Below, piece by piece: positions 41,906 to 52,640 of a DNA stretch of 64,000 bases. Numbering within the stretch: the first letter of the stretch is position 1; every line of letters starts with the position of its first letter. Position numbers and translations under genes: made by a program. The DNA is from Cordylochernes scorpioides (taxonomy: Eukaryota; Arthropoda; Arachnida; Pseudoscorpiones; Chernetidae). The stretch is from contig CP092880.1 in NCBI GenBank assembly GCA_030710605.1, positions 538,862 through 602,861 on the forward strand, written 5' to 3'. The notes under the pieces were generated by a model. It saw nothing but the letters and a program-made list of their open reading frames with translations, made no database searches and was not told where the DNA came from.

Positions 41906-42406
41906 GTATGACTAGTTTGGATTTAGAATTGGTTTAATTCCAGTAGTCTTGTATCGAGGAGTGTTGTAGCTTGAAATCTCACATTTTAACGTTCTGATTA
42001 GCTCGAACTGCGGTATCAAGGAAGATGGTACATCGATGGGATTTACGAAACTGCGTCTTGAATTTCCAACTAAGGAATCTTGAATTGCTACTAGATATGG
42101 AAATATGATCACAGACATTCTGTGGCTCGAATGTCCACTATGTCTTCTGCATCTGTATCAGCACAAACGATATTTTGTTATTTGGTTCGTCCTGATTGGT
42201 TAAAATTTGACGATCTTCCAAAGTATTCCATTAGTTGATCTTTAAATACCTTACCCTAAATATCACAGAGAGGGAAAAAACGCAGTTAATACCAAAAAAG
42301 TTTAAAACTACTTTTTTTTAAATCTCAAAAAATTAAAAAAGATCATATTGAGGTTATATATTAAAATCCAAAAATCATATTTAAGAAGAAATTTAAATCA
42401 AAAATA

Positions 42407-42578
42407 CAGTAGAACTTGGATAATTCGAACTTCTTTAATTCGAAAACCTCTTTAATTCGAATATTTATCTTGGTCCCTAGAATTTCCTATAAATAGAATT
42501 TCCGTTTTTAATTCGAACTTTTGGATAATTCGAATTTTTTTATGGTCCCTTGGGGTTCGAATTATCCAAGTTCGACTG
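42407..42578. repeat. pogo/Tigger-like MITE, copy P2 (172 bp)
   Basis: Same length and ends as P1 with TA duplications at 42405-42406 and 42579-42580; only a few substitutions separate the copies. Confidence 0.85.
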
Positions 42579-43590
42579 TACTAATTCAAAAAGTTATACC
42601 CACGCTATATTCACAAGAAAACATGTGGTTCACTGGTCAAAAGTTTTTTTCTCTGATGATATCTGAGACAAATGGTGAAATAAGAAAGGTTCGAACCAGC
42701 AGAAGATATACCTGTCGATTTACCATCCAGACGATCTTCTACCAGAGTATTTCAAGAAGTGAGCGAAGAAACAGAATCTTTAAACGCTAATGTAAAAACA
42801 TACCGTTTTTTTTAACGCTATTTGTTTTATTTGATAAAGACGTTTTTGGAACACTTTCCATTTCCCGCTCAATTACACCGACATATTATGACAGATTAAA
42901 TATTTCACGTTTGGAAACAACATTGAAAAGCTATATAGAGTTTGAAGTTTTTTTAATTCAGTGTTTATTTATTCGAAAAGAGTTTTTTTTTAATTTGAGA
43001 TCACACTCTTTGACAGTCTGCAATATTTAAAAAAAAAGGCATTATGCTCGGGTTATGCATATGCATTAATATTTGGACGTATTTTATGTTAGATTTTTGT
43101 TTTTGTGAAAATTGATGTAAAGTTTTTAACAGTTGAATAAATGGAATATTTCTTATAAGAGATTTTAAGGAAGATGCACATTTATAGATATTTCTGAAGT
43201 CCTAGAATCTTATGTACATCGCTGACTAAATATCCCTAATAATCCTTTCGTTGTTTGACCACATGCTTACATGTTATTATGAGCCTCTCCTCAGGTAACT
43301 ATAACACGCTTGTGCGTTATCTAAAAGTCAACATTCAACCTCACCTTGTTATTTGAAGTCGGGCGAAGGTTGGGAATCTGTTGAATATATCAATGCTTTG
43401 TTCCTATGAGCGCTAGAAATCTTTCGAAAATGCATCCTTCATGGATTCTATTTATCTCCACCGAACGGCGACTGCGGCCTTGTAGAATTTATATAAACCA
43501 AAGACCTTGATCAAACATCATTGTATTCATCCAGTTATATATTTTTTGACTATCTGGTTATTCGGATTTTCTTCCTGTGGTGAATCTGTA
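42579..43590. other. Intergenic DNA, no supported gene
   Basis: A plus-strand frame 42521-42790 starts inside the MITE and ends in a basic stretch; unconvincing. 43240-43590 is GC-richer, leads into the tail at 43591 and may be a retroposon body. Confidence 0.3.
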
Positions 43591-43625
43591 TAAGACCAAT
43601 GGTCTTAATAAAGCTGTATGTGTGC
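43591..43625 (+). repeat. LINE/SINE 3' tail with stem-loop
   Basis: CTGTA, stem-loop TAAGACC-AAT-GGTCTTA, ATAAAG and a TG-rich tail. The stem differs completely from the other tails but keeps pairing. Confidence 0.6.
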
Positions 43626-43727
43626 ATCCTTCATTGGAAATCAAAGAGTAAACTATCCAACCATCGCCACTACTAGCAGTGTAATGAAATGACTGAAGTA
43701 ATAAAACAAGGAAAGTTTATCAGAATC

Positions 43728-43851
43728 TGTTTTAATGTCCATCTATACAGAGAGCCAAACAACAACTGACTCACCCGTGCAGCCGAGGTCACGCTCCGCT
43801 GCGTCACGTGGGGAAACATAGGTAGATGTTTTCTTACATCTTCTCAGCACA
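43728..43851 (-). repeat. 3' LTR of the gypsy element
   Basis: 124 bp, TGTTTTAATG to CTCAGCACA on the plus strand; identical to 46757-46880. Confidence 0.9.
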
Positions 43852-43862
43852 TCCCCCTTTTT
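43852..43862 (-). promoter_or_regulatory. Polypurine tract
   Basis: AAAAAGGGGGA on the minus strand, directly before the 3' LTR. It primes plus-strand DNA synthesis in LTR elements. Confidence 0.8.
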
Positions 43863-43911
43863 AAGACTTGAAATATATATATACATTACAAACTTTAAAT
43901 GCATAATATAA

Positions 43912-45339
43912 TTAATAATGAAGGCGATCCACAGGTTTAACAATTCGTCCACTCCGGGTTCTTATCTGGCCGTCTTCTGAGTCGTTAGAGGGATAATCCA
44001 CAACTGGGGTCTTTTCATTTTCAACCAGTTCCTCCCCCGAAAAGGTCGGCGTCGATGGGTCGGCTGGATATTGCACTGTAACTCCTTTTCGTAGATGGAA
44101 CCTGTTTCGACGTAAAGTCCCAACTGGAGTATCAACCATATACGACCTTGGTGTCGATGCTTTCTTCTTTACAATCCCCCAGGTTCGCATATCTGTAATC
44201 CAAACCGTGTCACCTTCGGATAGCTCCTCCATGTCCGTAGCTCCGCAGCGTCGATCATATCTGGATTTCATATCCTTTCTCCTTCTCCCCTCCTTTCTTT
44301 TCAGGGTCTGAGAGTCCACCAACTTTGGATTAAGATTCTCTGGTGCAATTGGCAAGGTCGTTCGGAGTTTACGTCCCATGAGAAGCTCAGCAGGGCTGTA
44401 ACCGTTCTCCAAAGGGGTCGATCGATACTCCAGGAGTCCAAGCGATGGGTCTTGATTTTTCTTGAGGATCAACTTAGCAATTTTCACACCTGCTTCTGCC
44501 ATCCCATTGCTCTGCGGGAATCGAGGACTTGAAGTGACATGTGTGAATCCGTACTGCCTTGCGAAATTTTCAAATTCACGAGCAGCTCCAAATTGCGTCT
44601 CATTATCGCTTACAACAGTTTCTGGTATTCCATGTCGGGCAAATATGGATTTGCAACTACGCACCACCACACTGGCTGTGAGCCGATCCAGCTGAATCAT
44701 TTCAGGAAAGCGAGAATAATAGTCAATGACGACTAGATACCACTTATTCTCGAACTTGAACAAATCCATTCCAATCTTTTGCCACGGTCGTGTAGGAAAG
44801 TTGGTTGGTATCAAAGGTTCATGTTTTGAGACGGCTTCCTGGATACAGACACTGCACTTTCTGACCGTTTCCGCGATCTCTTCCGAAATTCCAGGCCACC
44901 ATACCGTCTCACGTGCACGAAGTCTTGTTTTTGTAATCCCGAAGTGCCCAGCGTGCAACTTATCTAGGATCTCCAGTTTCATACTTGCTGGAATAACAAG
45001 ACGACAGCTACGCATCAGTAGTCCATTTTGAACGCCGAGTTCATCCTTGACATGCCAATAAGAGAGCAGAGCCTGCGACATTTTCTTCTTATCTGGCCAG
45101 CCTTGCTCAAGGTAGTTGACTACTGCTTTCAGGGTCGTATCTTCTTGTTGAGCTTCAAAAATCTTCGTCAACATCTCGTCTTTGTCGGTTATACTCGAGA
45201 GAACTTCATTTATGTGCGCTGAGGTTGGCCGTTCGTTTTCACCTCTCTCGGTTGTAAGAAGTGGTTGTCTGGATAATGCATCGGCGTCGAGCAGCTCCTT
45301 TCCAGGGATGTCCAATCTTGTTTTGAGCTTTTCCATCAA
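43912..45339 (-). CDS. Gypsy Pol remnant: RNase H end plus integrase
   Basis: 475 residues from an internal Met; the frame is actually the continuation of the Gag-Pro frame after one stop. The first residues belong to the RT start, then a deletion junction leads to the RNase H end 'LLDADALSRQP'. Integrase follows: a zinc-binding HHCC (HAGHFG ... CSVC), then the catalytic D, D, E in GMDLF, VSDNETQF and NGMAEAGV, and a C-terminal basic domain with a 'GDTVWITDMR' segment. Integrase inserts the cDNA into the chromosome. All three acidic residues remain, so the integrase may be intact, but without RT the element cannot copy itself. Confidence 0.85.
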   Translation of the reverse strand: MMEKLKTRLDIPGKELLDADALSRQPLLTTERGENERPTSAHINEVLSSITDKDEMLTKIFEAQQEDTTLKAVVNYLEQGWPDKKKMSQALLSYWHVKDELGVQNGLLMRSCRLVIPASMKLEILDKLHAGHFGITKTRLRARETVWWPGISEEIAETVRKCSVCIQEAVSKHEPLIPTNFPTRPWQKIGMDLFKFENKWYLVVIDYYSRFPEMIQLDRLTASVVVRSCKSIFARHGIPETVVSDNETQFGAAREFENFARQYGFTHVTSSPRFPQSNGMAEAGVKIAKLILKKNQDPSLGLLEYRSTPLENGYSPAELLMGRKLRTTLPIAPENLNPKLVDSQTLKRKEGRRRKDMKSRYDRRCGATDMEELSEGDTVWITDMRTWGIVKKKASTPRSYMVDTPVGTLRRNRFHLRKGVTVQYPADPSTPTFSGEELVENEKTPVVDYPSNDSEDGQIRTRSGRIVKPVDRLHY

Positions 45340-45354
45340 AGGTATTGGTACCCG

Positions 45355-46674
45355 TCAAGGAGTATGCACAGCATATGGTTTTGCTCCAGGTTTCAATTTG
45401 ATTTCGTAAGGGTTTCCGATCTGTCCCAGTCCTTCAAATACTTCAGGGAATTCCTTGATCGGGTTAATTCTCGTCGCAACCACTTCAATTCGCCTCGCCA
45501 GGTTCAAGAGCTCACATGCCCGGCGACTCAGAAGAGGTTCACTCAAACGACGAATGACATAAATCTTCTCCTTGATTTCATAATTGCCATTTCGCAGCGT
45601 TGATATAAACATACCCACAGTCTGAAGTTCGGAGAATTCAGCAGCTCTAAGGTTGATATCACTTTCCACTAGTCGTTGCTGTCCCATCATCTTCTTGAAG
45701 AGACACAGAGGAACACATGTAACATCCGCCTGGGAGTCGAGCTTGAACTTCACCTTTTTCCCGTTCACTTGGATTTCTGCTGTCCATCGCCTCCTGCACT
45801 CGCCTTCATCATCATCGAGATTAGATGAATCCTCCACAGTTGAGACCTCCAGGAGAAAACCAATTTCTTCATCAAGTTCAGAAACAGCTTTGACTTCCGC
45901 AGTCTTCGCCTGCTTATCTGGGCAGCAATTTGCAAAATGGCCTGTTTTTGAACACAGGTTACATTTCTGTCTTTCAGCACGGCAAGCCTGTCCTTCCCTG
46001 TGGGTGAAGCCTCCGCACTTTGGACATCGTGATCTTGTTTTGGCTGACTTCTCCTTCTTCCTCGAAGGCTGCTGTTGTTGTTTCGGTGAAAAATTCTTCG
46101 AGTTGAACTTCACCTGATTGACCTTTTGGCTTGCTGAGGGACGCTGCAGGTCGACTTGCTGCTGTCGAACGGCTTCCTGCTGTCGAACCATTTTCACCGC
46201 CTTTTCCAAAGTCAGTTCGCTGTCCAACTGCATTCTTTCAGACAAAGCTTTGTCCCTCACTCCAACCACTATTCGGTCACGGATCAACTGCTCATGAAGA
46301 CCCTCAAATTCGCAACTATCAGCCAATTTGTACAATGAAGTGATGAATTCGTCCACTGGCTCCCGATCCTCTTGGATTCTTGAATTAAATTTCGCACGTT
46401 CGTAGATAATATTCTTTCTGACACAGAAGTGGCTGTCGAACGCCTTGAGGACGGAATCAATTTTCGTTGCCTCTTCCTCCTTTTCGAACTTGAATGTCCT
46501 GAATATATCATCCGCGCGGTCACCCATCAAGTACATGAACAAATCGATCTTGTCCGCCTCCTCTTTCTTCTTCATTCCACTGACCACGAGGTATCGTTCG
46601 AATCTTTTCCTCCATTTGGGCCATTCGTTGGGAGTCGAGAAGTCGAAAGTTTCTGGAGGTTGAATCTGAGCCAT
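45355..46674 (-). CDS. Gypsy Gag-protease polyprotein
   Basis: 439 residues starting 83 nt after the 5' LTR. About 1-200 is the capsid-type Gag domain (FDFSTPNEWPKWRKRFERY). About 218-257 holds two Cys/His knuckles (CPKCGGFTHREGQAC; CNLCSKTGHFANCC). About 310-400 is a retropepsin-like protease, but the active-site triplet reads D-S-Q-A where D-S/T-G-A is expected, so activity is doubtful. The frame ends at a TGA within the first residues of RT; the reading frame continues beyond it, so the stop looks like a point change. Gag packages RNA and protease matures it. Confidence 0.88.
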   Translation of the reverse strand: MAQIQPPETFDFSTPNEWPKWRKRFERYLVVSGMKKKEEADKIDLFMYLMGDRADDIFRTFKFEKEEEATKIDSVLKAFDSHFCVRKNIIYERAKFNSRIQEDREPVDEFITSLYKLADSCEFEGLHEQLIRDRIVVGVRDKALSERMQLDSELTLEKAVKMVRQQEAVRQQQVDLQRPSASQKVNQVKFNSKNFSPKQQQQPSRKKEKSAKTRSRCPKCGGFTHREGQACRAERQKCNLCSKTGHFANCCPDKQAKTAEVKAVSELDEEIGFLLEVSTVEDSSNLDDDEGECRRRWTAEIQVNGKKVKFKLDSQADVTCVPLCLFKKMMGQQRLVESDINLRAAEFSELQTVGMFISTLRNGNYEIKEKIYVIRRLSEPLLSRRACELLNLARRIEVVATRINPIKEFPEVFEGLGQIGNPYEIKLKPGAKPYAVHTP

Positions 46675-46740
46675 GTTGAATTATCTTCCAAAGTACGCAA
46701 AAATCGATATTTTGCGATATACGGGTTCGTATTTTATCCA

Positions 46741-46756
46741 GTTATCGCTGCCACCA
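46741..46756 (-). promoter_or_regulatory. Primer-binding site
   Basis: TGGTGGCAGCGATAAC on the minus strand directly follows the 5' LTR. The first 11 nt are complementary to the 3' end of leucine tRNAs ending CGCTGCCA-CCA (recalled family knowledge). Confidence 0.7.
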
Positions 46757-46880
46757 TGTTTTAATGTCCATCTATACAGAGAGCCAAACAACAACTGACT
46801 CACCCGTGCAGCCGAGGTCACGCTCCGCTGCGTCACGTGGGGAAACATAGGTAGATGTTTTCTTACATCTTCTCAGCACA
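46757..46880 (-). repeat. 5' LTR of the gypsy element
   Basis: 124 bp, identical to 43728-43851. It would carry the promoter; no clear TATA box is visible. Confidence 0.9.
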
Positions 46881-46885
46881 GAATC

Positions 46886-47874
46886 CATTAGGGAACATTA
46901 GTTGCCGGGATGAAGGGGGTGAGAGCGTGAATGACCATTAGGAAAAAAGATTTACGGCAAAATTAGCCTAAACAAATCTCCCTGTTCCACCAGATTAGTA
47001 AAACATTTGGTTGTATTAACCTTTACCTGGATCTTATTCATTGGATTTATTGACAAACGAATTTCAGAACCAGCTCTTTCTCTACTTCGATTGTTTTAAA
47101 CATCAAAACGTAACTTTGGCAAAGTCTGAAAACCATGTGGTGGGTAACCAGCCAACGACAGCAGCTCCCATCTTGGAGACTTATGGACAGGACCTATATT
47201 CCAACCCTACCAAGATTATAAATTTAATCCATGAATTCACACAGTAGACATGGCCTTGTAAAACCATACAATAGAATAATGACATACGAGATGTGAGAGT
47301 TGAATAAAATACTACAGGTCTGCCGCATATTGAAGATGAGAACATTTAAATCTTTATATACATGTATACTTGTATAATAAATAATTAATGCGAAGTAACA
47401 GGCACCTATACAATATTTTGAAAATAGACCAATCCATATTTAATTCATTAATTTATTTTGAATTTTATAAAAAACTACTAAATTCTATTGGAACGCTTTT
47501 ATTTAGAAATTAATTCTCTTTAGTATTGTTTTAATTGAATAATTCTCTAATATCTAGCATATATTTTTTTTTTCATTCAAAAATATTCCTTAAAACTTTT
47601 TTTAAAATCTGTAAATTGCTTTTCTCGAATACACACAATACTTTACAATTTGATTTCATTCAACTAAATTTGCATATCAACCCTTTGTACATATATCAAT
47701 TGTGTTGATATATTTATCTTTCCATCTAACTAACTTGCATACTAATTCTGTACATATTTAAATATCTTTCTTTCTTTTCTTTCAAAAATTTTGTTTATGT
47801 TTAAAGTGCAAGTGTCCCTAGGGGGACATAGCGCTCTAAGTCGAAATAAAGAAATATTTAATTCATTAGATAAT
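46886..47874. other. AT-rich intergenic DNA
   Basis: No gene. The plus-strand frame 47041-47247 is short and unrecognised. 47390-47480 weakly resembles the repeat at 1985-2100. Confidence 0.35.
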
Positions 47875-48070
47875 AAAAAGACATATATTGGATTTAATAA
47901 AAGATTTATTTTGCCAATATTTCGGCTGGCTGAACACCAACCTTTATCGAGGCATTACATTTTTGTATACACAAACTTAGCGCCGCATAGTGTTATAATA
48001 TCACAGTTGAAATCATTTAAAATACAAAGTAGGTGGGGGAATTTTGTGCATGGAAAAAATTATTATAAAA
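47875..48070 (-). repeat. PLE-like dispersed repeat, copy 1
   Basis: Minus strand contains a hairpin GGTTGG...CCAGCC followed by GAAATATTGGC and 'ttaaatccaatatatg'. The same segment lies at 62400-62580 on the plus strand. The GAAATATTGGCA motif is shared with 40172. No coding part. Confidence 0.5.
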
Positions 48071-48262
48071 ATTAAAATCAAATGTTTTAATTATTCCCGA
48101 ATCTCTCTCAACCACTGAACACAGTATAACTCAACACAACCTGTACATTCTAATTTACTATGTAGCTGTGCCTTCTCTTTTGGCATCGAATACCCGTATC
48201 TTGATTTTCAGCCTCTCGAACCAACCTTTTTTAGCTATTGAGTTACAGATTACAATCTTGAA

Positions 48263-48799
48263 ATGAAGTTAACAACTTGTGTGGAAACCTCGGCTGCTAC
48301 GAACGAGAAAGTCTCTGAGAATGTAACTAAGTTAAGGGAAATTGAAGCCAGGACCGACTTTCTGGAGATGAAGCTGCGGGAGCCAAATCTCGTTTTCTAC
48401 GGAGTTGAGGGAGAAGCGAATGAAGGACCAGCTGAAAGTCTTCAAAAAGTTAAATCTATTATAAAAGAAAAAATGCTGATTCTAGAGAATATAAGTATAA
48501 CTAAATGCCATAGACTTGGAAAGGCTAATAAATCGCCTATTTTGATTTCATTGCCTGAATATGAGGACAGAATTAAATTATTCAAAAATACGACTAAACT
48601 TGGAGATAGCAAAATTTACATAAGCAAAGACTACAGTAAAAAGATTAGAGATCAACGGCTTATTCTTATTGCTAAAAGGAAAGAACTTTTTGAAAAAGGC
48701 ACTCGATCAAAGTTGAGAGATAACAAACTTTTTGTAAAAGGTGTAGTTTATGAAGCTGTAAATGGCCAAGTTGTCAATACTAATGGAAATAAGATATAG
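48263..48799 (+). pseudogene. Truncated L1-like ORF1
   Basis: 178 codons corresponding to the C-terminal half of the 321-residue ORF1 (end of coiled coil, RRM and C-terminal domain). It differs from the full copy at only about three residues (Y for F in LPEYEDR, G for R before DSK, D for V before YSKK). The leader and 2A-like motif are missing. The apparent start Met is an internal Leu/Met context created at the truncation point, so translation is unlikely. Confidence 0.8.
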
Positions 48800-49496
48800 C
48801 TAAAACAGTTTTTTTTTTTTTTAAATCATATTTCCACTATATATATATTTTTCGCTAATAACCACAATACCCTATAGCTTCACATTGCAATCTTATATTT
48901 AAATTCCCAAACTTTTAGTATTTTGATCTTTTCTTATTTAATTTGATTTCACAATGTTTTTGTTTTTAGGATTTTTGTATTTTTACGCACTTTACCTTAT
49001 TCATATGTAATTATATCTAAAAGCGCACCTAACTATGTAAATTTATCATTACCAACATATGTAAATTTTAACTTTTGTTTTTGTCCACCTTGATTCTTTT
49101 TCTTTAAAATGACCATTCTTTATTCCTGCCATTACTTTTTAAAAAAGAAAAAAGATTTACATGTTCATTCTTATTTACATATTTTCCTTTTTGTATATAT
49201 TACCTTTTGCCTACTGATTATTGCCTTTTCACAAATGCCTTTTATTTTTCTTATAATCACCAAATGTTTTCCACTTATCCTTTGTTAATGTAATTTTCAT
49301 ATTGTTTTCAATGTTCTTCATATTCTCATGTTATACTTTTGTATTTATCATTCATTTTATTTCTCTTCCCCATTAATGATATATGTGTAATATATGTTTA
49401 AAGTCACCCTGTTTGCCATACCTCAATTGTAAATACTTTATCTCTCCCTTTTCCCCTGTGTTTAATATTGTTTGTAATTCAACGGCGAATCCGTAT

Positions 49497-49511
49497 AGGG
49501 CAAGACGCCCT
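49497..49511 (+). ncRNA. LINE 3' stem-loop
   Basis: AGGGC-AAGAC-GCCCT followed by AATAAAG and (TTG)n. The same structure is in the copy at 13746. Such tails are the likely RT recognition site. Confidence 0.6.
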
Positions 49512-49631
49512 AATAAAGTTGTTTTGTTGTTGTTGTTGTTGATTACAATCTACAGTTACAGCTGACAATTATCTGGGATAATTAAAAGTCAACAATTAGT
49601 TGTCATTTATTCCCATGGATGGCGCAACAAA

Positions 49632-50116
49632 TATTTGTTGTACAATCAGATTGTTGTACGATCAGATTGTTGTACAATCAGATTGTTGTACGATCAGATT
49701 GTTGTACAATCAGATTGTTGTACGATCAGATTGTTGTACAATCAGAGTGTTGTACAATCAGAGTGTTGTACAATCAGAGTGTTGTACAATCAGAGTGTTG
49801 TACAATCAGATTGTTGTACAATCAGAGTGTTGTACAATCAGAGTGTTGTACAATCAGAGTGTTGTACAATCAGAGTGTTGTACAATCAGAGTGTTGTACA
49901 ATCAGATTGTTGTACAATCAGAGTGTTGTACAATCAGATTGTTGTACAATCAGAGTGTTGTACAATCAGAGTGTTGTACAATCAGATTGTTGTACAATCA
50001 GAGTGTTGTACAATCAGAGTGTTGTACAATCAGAGTGTTGTACAATCAGAGTGTTGTACAATCAGATTGTTGTACAATCAGATTGTTGTACAATCAGATT
50101 GTTGTACAATCAGATA
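49632..50116. repeat. 16-bp minisatellite, about 30 units
   Basis: Unit 'tgttgtacaatcagat' with two alternative junction bases (t/g before 'tgttg') and early 'tacgatcag' units. All three plus frames stay open as a by-product. Confidence 0.9.
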
Positions 50117-50544
50117 TACCTTTTTTATTCAGTTAGCTATTTCCCAGTTTATGGAGTTAACTATCAGCACTCCCAATGGTTATAATCAGCAATTTCCACG
50201 GAAAATTCCTGTTTACTATTCCAACAGGAGCGACAAGGGACTTAATTAACCAGACGCTATAATATCGGAATGGAGTCCGCGGGGTGGAAACAAGAGATGA
50301 CGTTTTTTATTGGAGTCCAATTGTGGGGATATTTGATCTCCGAGCTTCCAATTACCTCCCACTCCGCTATTCTCCCGTTTTAAACCGATCCAAACGACGC
50401 CCTGATGCCGCGATGAATATTTCCACAAAGTCTTAAATATTTAAACCTTCTTTAAAGTTGGATTGCTGACGTTACTCCAGCCGCTGTTAAACTTTGATCC
50501 TCGCATTATTGACTTAAGTTCCAAACTATTATAGACGATTATTT
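50117..50544. other. Single-copy intergenic segment
   Basis: 50260-50430 is GC-richer with no recognisable protein. No repeat partner. Confidence 0.3.
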
Positions 50545-50640
50545 AAATAAACAGTTTCTACTGCCCTTACTGCAATGGAAAAATTAACGGAAGGACCTTT
50601 TTTTCCATGCAGTAAAGGCAGTAGAAATTATTTTAAAAAA
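50545..50640. repeat. MITE family G, short copy with both ends
   Basis: TTTCTACTGCCCTTACTGC at the left and its near-complement 'gcagtaaaggcagtagaaa' at the right bracket a very short middle. This is the clearest evidence for the family's TIRs. Confidence 0.65.
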
Positions 50641-50834
50641 TAATCATACGTGTTTATTATAGTTTCGAATTTTGATAACAGATGGCGCGCTAATGCATCA
50701 TAAAATTTACTTAAGTGTCTTAGACTGAAGTGTTACAGTACCTCCAACATCCTCTCTGACTTAGTTAATCATGTAAAATGTACGTTATCGGAAATGAAAT
50801 CATTTAATCACAAATGTTCCTTTTGGACAAAAAC

Positions 50835-50935
50835 AAACTTCTACTGTCCTTACTGCGATGAAAAAAATATTTGAAGAGCTTGGCTCATCAGTGGTGAACC
50901 CTCCCAGTGGTTTCACCCATTTAATATACCAGGCC
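50835..50935. repeat. MITE family G copy, inverse orientation
   Basis: 'ttctactgtccttactgcga', then 'ggctcatcagtggtgaaccc' and 'tcccagtggtttcaccc', the complement of the motif order at 951-1092. Confidence 0.5.
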
Positions 50936-51298
50936 GCTTCTTTAGAGTTCTAATACTGTATTGGATCATTCTGATTATATATGTTACACTGAAGGGTGGA
51001 ATTTCAGAATGGGTTATTTAAGAAAACATAATATTTTAGGACAGTAGAGTTGCATATAAATCAAATATAAATGTACTTTATGAAATTGAAACGATTATTT
51101 TTGTGAGAATATCGAAACAATCCCGATATACATGATAAAAGGTACAACTTCCTTTAGTTTTGTCCATGAATGTGCATAATAAAAGTGAAAAGATCAATTG
51201 CAATGTGCTTCTTTATTAAATATTTGGCAAAGATTCGTGCTTATATTCTTTTTCAGTCCCAAGGAATTAATGGTTACACAATGGCATATGTTCTCTTT

Positions 51299-52640
51299 AT
51301 GATGGCACCCCCTGCACAGTGTCCAAACTGTCTACACGATGATGGCACCCCCTGCACAGTGTCCAAACTAATACGTCTACACGATGATGGCACCCCCTGC
51401 ACAGTGTCCAAACTGTCTACACGATGATGGCACCCCCTGCACAGTGTCCAAACTAATACGTCTACACGATGATGGCACCCCCTGCACAGTGTCCAAACTA
51501 ATACGTCTACACGATGATGGCACCCCCTGCACAGTGTCCAAACTGTCTACACGATGATGGCACCCCCTGCACAGTGTCCAAACTGTCTACACGATGATGG
51601 CACCCCCTGCACAGTGTCCAAACTAATACGTCTACACGATGATGGCACCCCCTGCACAGTGTCCAAACTAATACGTCTACACGATGATGGCACCCCCTGC
51701 ACAGTGTCCAAACTGTCTACACGATGATGGCACCCCCTGCACAGTGTCCAAACTAATACGTCTACACGATGATGGCACCCCCTGCACAGTGTCCAAACTA
51801 ATACGTCTACACGATGATGGCACCCCCTGCACAGTGTCCAAACTGTCTACACGATGATGGCACCCCCTGCACAGTGTCCAAACTAATACGTCTACACGAT
51901 GATGGCACCCCCTGCACAGTGTCCAAACTAATACGTCTACACGATGATGGCACCCCCTGCACAGTGTCCAAACTGTCTACACGATGATGGCACCCCCTGC
52001 ACAGTGTCCAAACTGTCTACACGATGATGGCACCCCCTGCACAGTGTCCAAACTGTCTACACGATGATGGCACCCCCTGCACAGTGTCCAAACTAATACG
52101 TCTACACGATGATGGCACCCCCTGCACAGTGTCCAAACTGTCTACACGATGATGGCACCCCCTGCACAGTGTCCAAACTGTCTACACGATGATGGCACCC
52201 CCTGCACAGTGTCCAAACTAATACGTCTACACGATGATGGCACCCCCTGCACAGTGTCCAAACTGTCTACACGATGATGGCACCCCCTGCACAGTGTCCA
52301 AACTGTCTACACGATGATGGCACCCCCTGCACAGTGTCCAAACTGTCTACACGATGATGGCACCCCCTGAACAGTGTCCAAACTGTCTACACGATGATGG
52401 CACCCCCTGCACAGTGTCCAAACTGTCTACACGATGATGGCACCCCCTGAACAGTGTCCAAACTGTCTACACGATGATGGCACCCGCTGAACAGTGTCCA
52501 AACTGTCTACACGATGATGGCACCCCCTGAACAGTGTCCAAACTGTCTACACGATGATGGCACCCGCTGAACAGTGTCCAAACTGTCTACACGATGATGG
52601 CACCCCCTGCACAGTGTCCAAACTGTCTACACGATGATGG
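51299..52640. repeat. 40/45-bp two-length minisatellite, about 33 units
   Basis: Core 'gtctacacgatgatggcacc' plus 'ccctgcacagtgtccaaact'. Units are 40 bp (S) or 45 bp with 'aatac' added (L). The first half is a mixed S/L order with a frequent L-L-S triplet. After about 52250 only S occurs, with ctgaac and cccgctg variants accumulating. Confidence 0.92.

Larger units (their letters stand above)
43728..46880 (-). mobile_element. Ty3/gypsy LTR retrotransposon, internally deleted
   Basis: 3153 bp with identical 124-bp LTRs (TG...CA), a 5-bp target duplication 'gaatc' (43723-43727 and 46881-46885), a primer-binding site and a polypurine tract. On the minus strand it encodes Gag, protease and the very start of RT, then joins straight to the end of RNase H and the integrase. 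The catalytic RT and most of RNase H are deleted and one stop codon lies at the protease/RT edge. Identical LTRs imply recent insertion, so the deleted form was probably mobilised in trans. LTRs of 124 bp are short for this group. Confidence 0.9.
48259..49540 (+). mobile_element. ORF1-only LINE with 2A family, 5'-truncated copy
   Basis: Flanked by the 11-bp duplication 'gattacaatct' (48248-48258 and 49541-49551). It lacks the 5' end and the first part of ORF1. The 3' UTR and tail are nearly identical to 13746-14481. 5' truncation, target duplication and (TTG)n tail are the marks of target-primed reverse transcription. Confidence 0.85.

Noticed and set aside
49600..50249. Three overlapping plus-strand frames of 178-204 codons
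   Set aside because: 16-bp minisatellite without stops; all frames open equally.
51299..52640. CRISPR-like repeat with short spacers
   Set aside because: The 'aatac' addition is constant, not a variable spacer; it is a two-length minisatellite.
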